Shown here in pieces: positions 46,002 to 54,938 of a DNA stretch of 64,000 nt (its first letter is position 1; every line of letters starts with the position of its first letter). The DNA lies in contig DATCKN010000129.1 in the NCBI GenBank assembly GCA_036562185.1, positions 70,086 to 134,085 of the forward strand, given 5' to 3'. Position numbers and translations under genes: made by a program. The notes under the pieces were generated by a model. That model did no database searches, was not told where the DNA came from, and saw only the letters and a list, made by a program, of their open reading frames with translations. The stretch is from Thermoclostridium sp036562185 (lineage in GTDB: Bacteria; Bacillota; Clostridia; DSM-8532).

Positions 46002-48102
46002 TTATTATCAATGCAGGAAGCACACCAATATTTTCTGTATCGGTTTTTTTATGGTAGACATATCCGTCCTCGCATACAACCCTTACTGTGGAACCCATTG
46101 TATAAGGTGTTCTCAGCCAGTACTGAACACCTTTCCTTTTTTTAAAGTCATAAGCATCCCACTCCCGGACGCTTAGAAGAAAGACTTTCTCCGGGCGTTC
46201 AATCAGGTATGCATCATCATAATTCTGTGTGACGTACCCGGGAATGCAAAACCAGTAATGGGGCTGGGAGCCCGATTCTTTCAAAGCTTTATACTGGGGA
46301 GCTATCAATGTCTTTCGTTCAACCGTGGCAATCCTGTTTTTCTCATCTTCTGAAAATTCAGACAAAAAACCATTTTCAGAATCATCATTAAGCCAGTTTC
46401 TTATATCCGATTCCGGCCAGTAATTGCAGCCGGAAGAAAAAGCGCGGAAACAGATAATGTCTTTTGCTACGACAAAATAATGGGTATCGTTTTCTTCCAG
46501 TACTTCCCATGCAATAGGCCGACCTTTGTATTTCCCGAACACAATAATGTCATTTTTTACGATTTCCCTGTCTGCAACTAAGAAACATACCGAAATAACA
46601 ACTAAGCCCAGAAACGGGGATATAATCCGGCGGGTAATCCGGTCCTGCATGGAAAGTTTAACTACATCGGACACAAGTAAAATGATCATTGTATCTAACA
46701 GGAGATTGAATAAAAACATATGCTTTATAAGATCTGCCTCACCATTGCCTATAACCGGGAATATCCATTGGCTTGCAGCAAAAATCATAAGCATTATTTT
46801 TACAGAAATGAACCCGGATGAAATACTGATTCTCCGTTTTTTTAATAAAACCAGCTGATGGACGGTTACTGAAAAATATAATATAAATACCGATGCCACG
46901 AAAGCAAAAGCACATCCTGTGAATTGCTTGCGAATCCATTCCCAAACCGAATTTCGGCCGGCAAATTTTACAATTTCGGTATCATCTTCAATCTGGTAAT
47001 TGCCCAGGTAGGGGGGACGGATGAAAAGGCTTGATTCAGCGCTTATAACAAGTTTTTCAAACATCCGTTCCGGGTTTTTCAAATAGTACAGTGCAACCTC
47101 ATATGGGCCGGCCTTATCATAAACTTCTTGCTGAAATTCATCGCTGTAAATATCAAAACCTTTCAGATTGACATATACATTTGTATCGGCAAGAGCAGAA
47201 TATTTCGTATCTATGCCAAGCTTTACGAGATCGCTTTCAGGATTATCTGAATTTTTCAGTATGCCATAGAAAATGGAATGGTAGTTGTTGGGGATTTTCA
47301 TCCATTCAGGAATTGCATTGTAAAGATAAGCGGAAAATGTGAATATAAGGCAAGCTCCGGTTATCGCGACAATTTTTTTGCCATATGAACCAATATTACG
47401 GAAGAAATATAAAGAGAAAGCGGCTATTAAAAAACCCAGCGGTATATTTGCCACTTTTGCACCGACAAAAATTGCGCCGCTTATAAAATATATAATGATA
47501 AAAAAATAGCTTTTTTTCTCACTTTGGACCAGGTTAAGCAGAACTGAAAACCATAATAAAAAGCTGAACAGAATAACTGCTTCACCGAAAAAGGAATTAT
47601 AGTACAGAAGGTAGCCCATATTATAGAATACTGTTACAATAAGCAGCAGAATGACAAAGTCATATTCCTTTTTTCCTGTTTTCAGGTTTTTATACAAAAG
47701 GGCTGCCGAAATACTGTGCAATGCAAGATAAATCAAAGACAGCACGACAATATCAAAATGGCTGATGGGTTTGCTTTTCAGGTAAAGTATTACTCCGCTT
47801 GCGAGCTGGGCTGTTTTTACGAACAGGAATTTGGTGGATTTTAAATTGATTTTATCTTCTATGCCAGGATTTATGACAAACCTGAAAAAAGAACCGAGAT
47901 TGTCGAATGACCGGATATATTCGTATTTACGCTGAAAATAAAAAAATTTCAAATTATTATCAGTAACCATTCCGGCGGGCTGGCAAATTCTGATGTAGTC
48001 CGTATTGTCACTAAGCCCTGCAACTGAAGGAACGTATAGAAGAAATGCACCAGCCGTAAAGAGAATAACGGCTAATACTAAAAAGTTCCAATGCCCGCTC
48101 AA
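45994..48102 (-). CDS. Polytopic membrane protein fused to a DUF6273-like C-terminal domain
   Basis: 702 residues. The first about 510 residues hold some ten to twelve membrane helices, the first at 5-27 (LVLAVILFTAGAFLLYVPSV), with extracytoplasmic loops reminiscent of glycosyltransferase or polymer-ligase-type membrane proteins. The last about 170 residues (IAWEVLEENDTHYFVVAKD, GCNYWPESDIRNWLNDD, YWLRTPYTMGSTVRVV) match the DUF6273 pattern found at surface proteins of Firmicutes. The combination in one chain is unusual. Start is TTG at 48102 behind GGGAGG. Function unknown; an envelope or surface-glycan role is a guess from the topology. Confidence 0.75.
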   Translation of the reverse strand: MSGHWNFLVLAVILFTAGAFLLYVPSVAGLSDNTDYIRICQPAGMVTDNNLKFFYFQRKYEYIRSFDNLGSFFRFVINPGIEDKINLKSTKFLFVKTAQLASGVILYLKSKPISHFDIVVLSLIYLALHSISAALLYKNLKTGKKEYDFVILLLIVTVFYNMGYLLYYNSFFGEAVILFSFLLWFSVLLNLVQSEKKSYFFIIIYFISGAIFVGAKVANIPLGFLIAAFSLYFFRNIGSYGKKIVAITGACLIFTFSAYLYNAIPEWMKIPNNYHSIFYGILKNSDNPESDLVKLGIDTKYSALADTNVYVNLKGFDIYSDEFQQEVYDKAGPYEVALYYLKNPERMFEKLVISAESSLFIRPPYLGNYQIEDDTEIVKFAGRNSVWEWIRKQFTGCAFAFVASVFILYFSVTVHQLVLLKKRRISISSGFISVKIMLMIFAASQWIFPVIGNGEADLIKHMFLFNLLLDTMIILLVSDVVKLSMQDRITRRIISPFLGLVVISVCFLVADREIVKNDIIVFGKYKGRPIAWEVLEENDTHYFVVAKDIICFRAFSSGCNYWPESDIRNWLNDDSENGFLSEFSEDEKNRIATVERKTLIAPQYKALKESGSQPHYWFCIPGYVTQNYDDAYLIERPEKVFLLSVREWDAYDFKKRKGVQYWLRTPYTMGSTVRVVCEDGYVYHKKTDTENIGVLPALIIKK

Positions 48103-48158
48103 TTTTATCCTCCCAGTATGAATATAAGATGCATTTCTTCTTTATTATTTCCGCAATA

Positions 48159-48196
48159 TAAAAAAATACACCCCGGCGGGAAAAACCAGGGTGTAT
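48159..48196 (-). terminator. Terminator of the encapsulin operon
   Basis: ATACACCC (48166-48173) pairs with GGGTGTAT (48189-48196); read on the minus strand the stem is followed by TTTTTTTATA. Confidence 0.8.
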
Positions 48197-48229
48197 CTTT
48201 TACTATTCACCGGTATGAGTAATGGCTCA

Positions 48230-49042
48230 TCATTCAAAAATGACAACTGCTTCCTTATTCTTTATGCGAAGGGCAACTGTTTCAACAATGCGGAATACAT
48301 GATTAAGATCCTTTGATTCCAGATACGCGGTTTCTATATCCTTGCCAACGGCGAGATCCATATATTGAGGTTCGGAACATACCAATACAGCCTTATTACT
48401 GCCAAGGACTGGCGCGTTGAAAAGATTTCCGTTCAGCATTTTGCTTATTCTTTCTTCTTCCATCATACCTAAACCGGGATGGATATGCTGCAGTTGTACA
48501 TATAAATCGGGACTTAGTATCAGGCTGTAACGTCCTATCAGATATTTGCTGCGTAAAATTGATAGACCTGCTGCTACATCTTTAAAGGCATTGTCGCTGA
48601 TGTTCCAGTCGCTTCTTTGCAGTTTGACGGTACCGCAAGCATTTAACAGCCCTTCTGCACCTAAAAATTCGTTTCCGAAAAAGATTAGTGAATCTTCCTT
48701 TAATGCAATTGCCTGCGCTGCCTGCTTTACTTTTGAAAGATCCAAAGGCTGGCCGGTGGAATTGCTGTGCTCAATATCTCTCCAGTTAAGAGTAAAGTCT
48801 TCATAGATTTGGGGAAGCTCAACAAATTTTCTTCCCGTTGTTCTGACAAAACCATCGCTGGATTCTTCGCCTGAATTAACGGTATCTATGTTAATGCTTC
48901 TGACTCCGGCTCCTAACGGACCATACAGAGGAAGAAAACGGCGACCGATTAAATAAGTTCTTACAGTACTTACAACTGTATCATCAATATTCGCCCAAAA
49001 TTCATCTGAGAATGATACAGTATCACGTGCCAGAAAATCCAT
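48230..49042 (-). CDS. Family 1 encapsulin shell protein
   Basis: 270 residues, the HK97-fold shell protein that assembles into a hollow icosahedral compartment in the cytoplasm. Diagnostic segments are the N-terminus DFLARDTVSFSDEFWANIDD, the middle LPQIYEDFTLNWRDIEHS and the C-terminal end VETVALRIKNKEAVVIFE. ATG at 49042 has GGAGGG six bases upstream; the frame runs on to 49066 without a better site. It lies 35 bases downstream of its ferritin-like cargo gene, the standard operon order, and is followed by a terminator, so the pair forms an iron-storage nanocompartment. Confidence 0.95.
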   Translation of the reverse strand: MDFLARDTVSFSDEFWANIDDTVVSTVRTYLIGRRFLPLYGPLGAGVRSINIDTVNSGEESSDGFVRTTGRKFVELPQIYEDFTLNWRDIEHSNSTGQPLDLSKVKQAAQAIALKEDSLIFFGNEFLGAEGLLNACGTVKLQRSDWNISDNAFKDVAAGLSILRSKYLIGRYSLILSPDLYVQLQHIHPGLGMMEEERISKMLNGNLFNAPVLGSNKAVLVCSEPQYMDLAVGKDIETAYLESKDLNHVFRIVETVALRIKNKEAVVIFE

Positions 49043-49077
49043 AGATTTCCCTCCTTTATTTGTCAAGAATTTCAGTA

Positions 49078-49419
49078 CTATTTAAGCAAGCTGCCTACAG
49101 TTGATTGAGGATTTGTTTTTATACCCAGTTCCTGCATCATTTCTCTGACTTCCTGCTCGCCTTCTTCAAAAAGCTCTGCTTCCCTTGGATCCAGATGCCT
49201 TAAAAGAGTCATCAGTTCTCCAACATGTGCCTTTTCCTCATCCCTGATATCTGCAAGAACTTTCTTTGCGAATTCATCGTCTGTTGCCTGTACATGGGCA
49301 TCGTAAAGAAAGATTGCTTCAAGTTCGCCTGCGATGTCCTGGCGTATTGCCTGAATAAGTTCTTCCTTTGTCAATTTACGTGGAACATTCCCACTGAATG
49401 GATCACCAAAAACGGCCAT
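49078..49419 (-). CDS. Encapsulated ferritin-like protein (encapsulin cargo)
   Basis: 113 residues. Metal-site residues match the numbering of Rhodospirillum rubrum EncFtn: Glu32, Glu34, Tyr39, Glu62 and His65 (GELEAIFLYD and RDEEKAHVGEL). The C-terminus STVGSLLK is a classical encapsulin targeting peptide that docks cargo in the shell. The protein should form the annular decamer that oxidises ferrous iron for storage as ferric mineral inside the compartment. ATG at 49419 has GGGAG eight bases upstream; an upstream start at 49437 has no site. First gene of the two-gene operon. Confidence 0.94.
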   Translation of the reverse strand: MAVFGDPFSGNVPRKLTKEELIQAIRQDIAGELEAIFLYDAHVQATDDEFAKKVLADIRDEEKAHVGELMTLLRHLDPREAELFEEGEQEVREMMQELGIKTNPQSTVGSLLK

Positions 49420-49468
49420 AGAAACAACTCCCTTCAAAATGTATTTTAGCAGTATTTATTGATGTGTT

Positions 49469-49497
49469 AATTTAATGCAGTATATAAGCCTGATCAA
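49469..49497 (-). promoter_or_regulatory. Promoter of the encapsulin operon
   Basis: On the minus strand TTGATC (49497-49492), 17-base spacer, TAAATT (49474-49469). I looked for a PerR or Fur box nearby and found none convincing. The remainder of 49498-49737 is AT-rich and must also carry the promoter of the next plus-strand gene; I see no gene in it. Confidence 0.5.
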
Positions 49498-49737
49498 AAT
49501 ATATTTATTATATACCCAAAGATTGACTTCTTAATCATATATTTATGTGAAATTATATTTTGAGGTTTACATAAGTAATCCGTTTTTTCTTTCACGAAAG
49601 CTCATATTGCCGGGATTAAGCGTAAAATCCGATTTATAATTGATAAATATCTGATTTAAGAGGCAAGATTGACAAATGGGAATAATATGGTAAATTTAAA
49701 TTAAATCATGAATTTTATAGTTTATTGAGGGATGGAA

Positions 49738-50010
49738 ATGTACAGCAATGAGCCTATTAAATATAGACCGGAGCGAAGAAAAAAGCCGGATATAATATGC
49801 CGGTATCTTGAAATTGCTGTAATTATTGTGTGGTTTGCCATATTTGCAATCCTTGGTTTGATTCATTTTGCCAAACCTCAGGAGGAGACTTTCCTTGATC
49901 GGTTGTTTAATGCCGAGGTCAGAAAAACTGTAGATTTTACCTTGCTGGATACCGCATTTTACCTGCTAGTATTCCTTTTTTTTCTTCAGTTTGATATCAT
50001 TAATTTTTAA
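49738..50010 (+). CDS. Small membrane protein, apparently frameshifted at a T8 run
   Basis: 90 residues in the intact frame, with two membrane segments (about 24-45, IAVIIVWFAIFAILGLIHFA, and 72-85). The reading frame ends in LVFLFFLQFDIINF just after eight consecutive T at 49976-49983. In the +1 frame the sequence continues for 45 more codons to 50119 and encodes a third hydrophobic segment. ATG at 49738 has GAGGG six bases upstream and is preferred over ATG at 49732. Function unknown; small Clostridial membrane protein between encapsulin and gdhA. Confidence 0.65.
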   Translation: MYSNEPIKYRPERRKKPDIICRYLEIAVIIVWFAIFAILGLIHFAKPQEETFLDRLFNAEVRKTVDFTLLDTAFYLLVFLFFLQFDIINF

Positions 50011-50119
50011 TACCAGAAGACTTAAAAGACGCACAGATCATATACGGATATTTTTCATATTCTCGCTTATAGGTTTGTTTGCCGGGATTGTTATTTATGC
50101 ATTTTACCGTCTGATATAA
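49976..50119 (+). other. Possible frameshift extension of the small membrane protein
   Basis: From the T8 run, the frame starting at 49982 reads FFSLISLIFNTRRLKRRTDH and then a membrane segment (IFFIFSLIGLFAGIVIYAFY) ending at TAA 50117-50119. One T fewer in the run would fuse both parts into a single protein of about 126 residues. Confidence 0.5.
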
Positions 50120-50280
50120 CAACGTTCAGAAATGAGTTCTGAACCCGGTTTTGTAATTTGTTTGTTTCATTTCCAATATGAGGGGATAAAATTGCCTGCC
50201 TTTTAAAAAATATGTCAAAATGACGGTTTCTTGTTTTCAAGTTTCATTTTTTATTGTATTAATCTAATTCCAATCAATCA

Positions 50281-50310
50281 TTGACAGTGAATAGAATTTA
50301 CTGGTATAAT
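50281..50310 (+). promoter_or_regulatory. Promoter of gdhA
   Basis: TTGACA at 50281-50286, 18-base spacer, TATAAT at 50305-50310, both consensus. Confidence 0.75.
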
Positions 50311-50316
50311 GGGTTA

Positions 50317-50501
50317 GATTTATGAGTAGTATTTGTTTAAGCTTCATAAGTTTTCCACTGGGATTATAATATTACTTGGAATCTATAATGCAAGTTTTCC
50401 GGTTCGATCTTTCAGAAATGGCATGAAATCAAATAAGGTAACACACTTATTTGAATATATTTTTCATTTTATTTTAATTTTATTTATTGGAGGTCTGATA
50501 A
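50317..50501 (+). other. Leader of gdhA, about 185 bases
   Basis: Untranslated region with a repeated AAGTTTTCC (50348 and 50392) and no convincing gene. A short frame from 50333 overlaps the gdhA start and lacks a ribosome site. The region 50120-50280 upstream is also gene-free. Confidence 0.4.
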
Positions 50502-51770
50502 ATGAGTTCTACATCTTACAATCCTTTTGAAGTTGCTCAGCAACAATTTGATAAGGTTGCGGACATGATTGGACTCGACAATTCTACTCGTGAGCTTCTC
50601 CGTCAACCGTTAAGAGAGTATCATTTTTTAATACCCGTCCGTATGGACGATGGAAGCGTTAAGGTATTCAAAGGTTTCCGAGTTCAGCATAATGACGCAA
50701 GAGGACCTGCCAAGGGCGGAATACGTTTCCATCCATTGGAAACCATTGATACAATTCGCGCCCTGTCAATGTGGATGACATGGAAATGCTCGGTTGTCGA
50801 TATTCCATTAGGCGGAGGAAAGGGCGGTATTGTTTGCGATCCGAGAACTCTTTCGGAACGGGAGCAGGAGCGGTTATGCCGTGGATATGTACGTCAACTG
50901 GTTAGAAATGTTGGCCCGTTTACTGATGTACCTGCACCCGATGTGGCAACAAATGCAAAACACATGCTTTGGATGCTTGATGAATATGAAACCATTACCG
51001 GAGGAAGGTATCCTGGTTTTATCACCGGAAAGCCTGTAGGAATGGGAGGTTCGTTGGGAAGAACCGAAGCAACAGGGTACGGATGTATTTATGTTTTGCG
51101 CGAAGCACTTAAAAAGCTTGGTATTGATATTAAAAACACTACGGCAAGTTTCCAGGGGTTTGGAAATGTATCACGTTATGCAGTGCAGTTGTACCAGCAG
51201 CTTGGAGGTACTGTTATAGCAGTCTCCAGATCAACCTTTACATTGCGCAAAAAAGACGGCCTGGATGCAAAACTGCTGGATGAAATAGTTGATTCCAACG
51301 GAGAACTTGATAAGGAAAAAGCATTGGCCCATGGATGCGAAATCCTGCCAAGAGAAGCATGGCTTGAGCAGGATGTGGATATACTTGTGCCTGCTGCAAT
51401 AGAAAACCAGATAACAGCCGAAAATGTTAACAAAATCAGCAAAAAGGTTAAAGTTATAGTTGAAGGCGCTAATGGCCCAACAACACCTGATGCTGATGCA
51501 GTTATCGAGGAAAGAGGTATTTTCATGATACCCGATTTCCTTGCCAATGCAGGTGGTGTAACATGCAGCTACTTTGAGCAGATTCAAAGCAATATGAACT
51601 ATTATTGGGAAAAGGACGAAGTTCTCTCGAAGCTTGACGATAAGATGACCGCGGCATTTAATGCTGTTTATGAGCTTTCGGTAAGCCGTAAGCTGTTCAT
51701 GAGAGATGCTGCTTATGTAATAGCCATAAATCGTGTTGCAGAAGCAGTAAAAAGACGTGGTTGGGTATAA
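50502..51770 (+). CDS. gdhA: Glutamate dehydrogenase (Glu/Leu/Phe/Val family)
   Basis: 422 residues, hexameric NAD(P)-dependent type. The active-site motif is PLGGGKGGIVCDP, with PAKGGIRFHP before it; the nucleotide-binding glycine motif is FQGFGNVSRYA. It interconverts glutamate and 2-oxoglutarate plus ammonia, the main ammonium step in many Clostridia. TTGGAGG lies before ATG at 50502. Single gene with strong promoter, long leader and perfect terminator. Coenzyme preference is not decided from the motif alone. Confidence 0.95.
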   Translation: MSSTSYNPFEVAQQQFDKVADMIGLDNSTRELLRQPLREYHFLIPVRMDDGSVKVFKGFRVQHNDARGPAKGGIRFHPLETIDTIRALSMWMTWKCSVVDIPLGGGKGGIVCDPRTLSEREQERLCRGYVRQLVRNVGPFTDVPAPDVATNAKHMLWMLDEYETITGGRYPGFITGKPVGMGGSLGRTEATGYGCIYVLREALKKLGIDIKNTTASFQGFGNVSRYAVQLYQQLGGTVIAVSRSTFTLRKKDGLDAKLLDEIVDSNGELDKEKALAHGCEILPREAWLEQDVDILVPAAIENQITAENVNKISKKVKVIVEGANGPTTPDADAVIEERGIFMIPDFLANAGGVTCSYFEQIQSNMNYYWEKDEVLSKLDDKMTAAFNAVYELSVSRKLFMRDAAYVIAINRVAEAVKRRGWV

Positions 51771-51796
51771 GGGACAGGATTCCTGTCCCTTTTTTA
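51770..51796 (+). terminator. Terminator of gdhA
   Basis: AGGGACAG (51770-51777) and CTGTCCCT (51783-51790), five-base loop, followed by TTTTT. It overlaps the last base of the stop codon and ends three bases before the converging hsp20. Confidence 0.85.
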
Positions 51797-51798
51797 CA

Positions 51799-52215
51799 TT
51801 ACTGGATATCAATTTTTCTTCCCCTGTTTTTAGTAGGTTCTGCTTTTGGCAAAGTTATTGACAATATTCCGTCTTTATACGAAGCCTCGGCTTCTTCGGA
51901 TTTGACTTCAACAGGCAAAGGGATTGTTCTTGAAAAACTTCCGAAGTATCTTTCGGAATGATAAGCATTTTCGTCATTAAATTCATTTTCTCTTTTTGTT
52001 TGTCCTGAGAGGCGTATTGAGTTTTCATTGACGTAGATATTCAGATCTTCTTTCGAAACGCCGGGTATTTCTGCTTTTACCACTATTTTATCATCAGTTT
52101 CGTATACATCCACCCTTGGAGAAGCGGATTTTCCAAAACTAAATGGCATGTTTTCGATGAATTTAAACATATCACGATCAATTTCTCTGAACGGATTCCA
52201 TGGGATAAGACTCAT
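51799..52215 (-). CDS. Small heat-shock protein Hsp20
   Basis: 138 residues. The alpha-crystallin domain (about 35-125) contains VDVYETDDKIVVKAEIPGVS and SYKDGILSITLPKAE, the family end motif. It holds unfolding proteins in the cytoplasm as an ATP-independent chaperone. AAGGAGGAGG precedes ATG at 52215. Monocistronic on the minus strand, convergent with gdhA, whose terminator it shares from the other side. No CIRCE or clear CtsR box was found upstream. Confidence 0.94.
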   Translation of the reverse strand: MSLIPWNPFREIDRDMFKFIENMPFSFGKSASPRVDVYETDDKIVVKAEIPGVSKEDLNIYVNENSIRLSGQTKRENEFNDENAYHSERYFGSFSRTIPLPVEVKSEEAEASYKDGILSITLPKAEPTKNRGRKIDIQ

Positions 52216-52391
52216 ATAAGCCTCCTCCTTTTCATTCTTTATTTTTGATAAAGAACACTATTTATGGTTTCCTGACAGTTTAAATTTATTCCTATCATCA
52301 GCATTTTTTCTTCTATTTGGGATATTATAGAAAAATAAATCGAAATTTTCAGAATTAAATTAAAAAAATGCAGGAAAAATATAAAATTGTT

Positions 52392-52420
52392 TTGACAATT
52401 AATATGTCTATGGTTAAAAT
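52392..52420 (+). promoter_or_regulatory. Promoter of the NCS2 permease
   Basis: TTGACA at 52392-52397, 17-base spacer, TAAAAT at 52415-52420. The leader is about 65 bases, too short for a purine riboswitch. Confidence 0.75.
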
Positions 52421-52492
52421 AGAACAGGTAAATTTTTGTGGACGTACTCATTACCAGAAAATCAATTCTTAGCCCAAGGAGGATGTTTTTTT

Positions 52493-53872
52493 ATGGAAAA
52501 AAATTCACCAATCGGATACCTGCCTGATGAGCGCCCACCAATATGGAAATTACTACTGTACGCGATCCAACAGGTTATTGTAATGTTTCCAGCAACGGTG
52601 GCTGTTGCACTAATCACAGGTTTTCACATCTCTACTACAATTTTTGCAAGCGGACTTGCTACTCTTTGTTTCATTCTCGTTACAAAAGGACAAATTCCAT
52701 TATATTATGGTTCGAGCTTTTCATACATTGCTGCTATTGGCAGTTTAATGGCTTCTGATGCGCTTGCCAATTATTCACTGAATGACAAAATTGCGGTAGC
52801 ACAGTTCGGAATTGTTATGTCGGGTTTTGTATCGATTATAGCAGGATTTATTGTTAATCGATTTGGCAGAGATTCAATTGAAAAAGTTCTTCCCGCTTCT
52901 ATTACAGGCCCGATTGCAATGGTAATCGGGCTTACTCTTGCCGGTACGGCATTAAGTGATGCCGCTTCAATAGTAATTGACAGTTCAGGTACATTTTCTG
53001 TTGCAGAAGCAGATGTTGCACTGGCAAAGAATATGGCATGGATAATTTCGCTGGTAACTTTGCTTTCAACTGTATTATTCTCAGTATACCTGAAGGGCTT
53101 TATGGGGCAGTTGCCTTTAATTTTAGGACCTGTAGTCGGCTGTATTACAACCTGGATTATAGAAATTGCGACAGGCATTAACCTTTTTAGGGTACTCCCC
53201 GCAACTGCAGGCAACGGTTTGTTCACACCGCCGGTTATTACCCTTCCGAAGCCGACATGGATGGCAGTTGCCGCAATAATGCCGATAGCTATTGCAACAA
53301 TCCCGGAATCTACAGCCCATGTATACCAGTTGGATATATATATAAATGATCTTGCGAAGAAAAAAGGATCGAGCAAGAGATACAATATTGCAGACAAGCT
53401 TGGTCTTAATCTGATTGGAGACGGAATAGGAGATATAGTGGCAGGATTAATTGGTGGTCCTGCGGGAACAAACTACGGTGAAAACATCAGTGCGATGGCT
53501 ATTACCAAAGTCTTTTCAGTACCCGTATTAGTAGCAGCTTCGATAATAGCGATGATTATATCATGCTTCACACCTTTGGTTAACCTTATTTATTCAATTC
53601 CGACCGCAGTTATCGGTGGCCTGGAAGTTTACCTGTTTGGTGCGATAGCAGCACAGGGTATTGCAATCATGGTTGAAAAGAAAGTTGACCTGTTCAGTTC
53701 AAAAAATATAGCAATAATTGCTACAATTATGATAATTGGTCTTGGCGGACAGTATGCATTCGGAGGAAACATACCGTTCTTTGGCTTAGAAGTTCCCTGT
53801 GTTGCAGGTGCAGCAATATTCGGAATAATTCTGAACCTAATTCTGAGCATAGGTAATAAAAAGAACAATTAA
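52493..53872 (+). CDS. Xanthine/uracil permease family protein (NCS2)
   Basis: 459 residues with about fourteen membrane segments. The N-terminal YGSSFSYIAAIGSL and the substrate motif PIAIATIPESTAHVYQL, followed by GGPAGTNYGENISA, place it in the UraA/xanthine family, which symports a nucleobase with protons. The PESTAH sequence is closer to uracil than to xanthine carriers. AAGGAGGATG precedes ATG at 52493; the open frame to 52436 has no site. Single gene. Uracil is the favoured substrate, with xanthine possible. Confidence 0.9.
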   Translation: MEKNSPIGYLPDERPPIWKLLLYAIQQVIVMFPATVAVALITGFHISTTIFASGLATLCFILVTKGQIPLYYGSSFSYIAAIGSLMASDALANYSLNDKIAVAQFGIVMSGFVSIIAGFIVNRFGRDSIEKVLPASITGPIAMVIGLTLAGTALSDAASIVIDSSGTFSVAEADVALAKNMAWIISLVTLLSTVLFSVYLKGFMGQLPLILGPVVGCITTWIIEIATGINLFRVLPATAGNGLFTPPVITLPKPTWMAVAAIMPIAIATIPESTAHVYQLDIYINDLAKKKGSSKRYNIADKLGLNLIGDGIGDIVAGLIGGPAGTNYGENISAMAITKVFSVPVLVAASIIAMIISCFTPLVNLIYSIPTAVIGGLEVYLFGAIAAQGIAIMVEKKVDLFSSKNIAIIATIMIIGLGGQYAFGGNIPFFGLEVPCVAGAAIFGIILNLILSIGNKKNN

Positions 53873-53883
53873 CACGAAAAAAA

Positions 53884-53914
53884 GAGATGATTTTCATGAA
53901 AAATCATCTCATTT
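53884..53914 (+). terminator. Terminator of the NCS2 permease
   Basis: GAGATGATTTT (53884-53894) and AAAATCATCTC (53900-53910), five-base loop, followed by ATTTC; the T-run is short. Confidence 0.65.
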
Positions 53915-53995
53915 CAATATTTACTTTAGCACGATAATGTGATAATATAATGCTGTAATAAAATTAATACAAATCAGATTTTAGGGGGAATAAAA

Positions 53996-54787
53996 ATGAA
54001 AAGGAAAATACCGGTACTGTTTTTAGCAATATTGATCTTACTTTCTATGGCAGCATGCAACGCGGGGGAAAAAAGTGCCGGGGCAGGGAAAGGAACATTC
54101 ACCGTAGGGTTTGATCAGGATTTTCCGCCATTCGGTTTTGTGGATGAAAAAAGCGGAAATTTCGCCGGCTTTGATTTGGATTTGGCAGCAGAAACAGCCA
54201 AACGGCTTGGTTTGGAGCTCAAGCTTCAGCCTATAGCATGGGTTTCGAAGGACATGGAGCTTTCATCGGGTAATGTGGACTGTATATGGAACGGTTTTAC
54301 CATTAACGGCCGGGAAAATGAATATACATGGACGGAGCCTTATATGAAAAACAAGCAGGTTTTCGTTGTAAGAGCCGATTCGGGCATAAAAACGTTTGAT
54401 GATTTGAAAGGAAAGGCAGTAGCAGTGCAGGAGGATTCCAGCGCAGAAGCTGCCCTGAAAGACAGGCCTGAACTGGTTCGGAGTTTTGAAAATTACATAA
54501 AATCCCCGGATTACAACACCGCGCTGATGGATTTGGAAGCCGGTGCTGTAGATGCAGTGGCAATGGATGAGCCTGTAGCTATTTATCAGATAGAAAAAAG
54601 AGGCGTTAAGTTTGCCATTCTGGAAGAAATAATTGCAGAAGAAGAATATGGCGTTGGATTTCTGCTTGGTAATGAGGAACTTAGGGATAAAGTTCAGAAA
54701 GTACTTGAAGAAATGGCGCAGGACGGTACAATGGAGAAAATATCAAATAAATGGTTCGGAAAGGATGTTACCATAATAGGAAAGTAA
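53996..54787 (+). CDS. Polar amino-acid ABC transporter substrate-binding lipoprotein
   Basis: 263 residues. Lipobox Cys21 (LLSMAACN). The binding fold starts FTVGFDQDFPPFGFVDEKSG and contains WNGFTINGREN, typical of family 3 binding proteins for glutamine, histidine, arginine or cystine. AGGGGGA precedes ATG at 53996. A weak promoter with TATAAT at 53946-53951 lies upstream. First gene of a three-gene operon. Confidence 0.92.
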   Translation: MKRKIPVLFLAILILLSMAACNAGEKSAGAGKGTFTVGFDQDFPPFGFVDEKSGNFAGFDLDLAAETAKRLGLELKLQPIAWVSKDMELSSGNVDCIWNGFTINGRENEYTWTEPYMKNKQVFVVRADSGIKTFDDLKGKAVAVQEDSSAEAALKDRPELVRSFENYIKSPDYNTALMDLEAGAVDAVAMDEPVAIYQIEKRGVKFAILEEIIAEEEYGVGFLLGNEELRDKVQKVLEEMAQDGTMEKISNKWFGKDVTIIGK

Positions 54788-54831
54788 CTGCTGTAAGGAT
54801 TATTAAAGGTTAAAATTACAATGCTTTTATC

Positions 54832-54854
54832 AGGGCTGTCGTTTTGATGGCCCT
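54832..54854 (+). terminator. Stem-loop between binding protein and permease
   Basis: AGGGCTGTC and GATGGCCCT pair (two G-T pairs) with a GTTTT loop; a short T stretch follows. It may lower permease expression relative to the binding protein. Confidence 0.45.
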
Positions 54855-54938
54855 TTATGTAAATCAGTTAATAGCTATGCTTAATATTTTATGTTAAATA
54901 GATTATTGCAGTTTTACTGAAATGGGGGAAGACAGGTC

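Noticed and set aside
50333..50530. Short plus-strand frame of 65 codons overlapping the gdhA start
   Set aside because: It overlaps the well-supported gdhA start, lacks a ribosome site and has low complexity.
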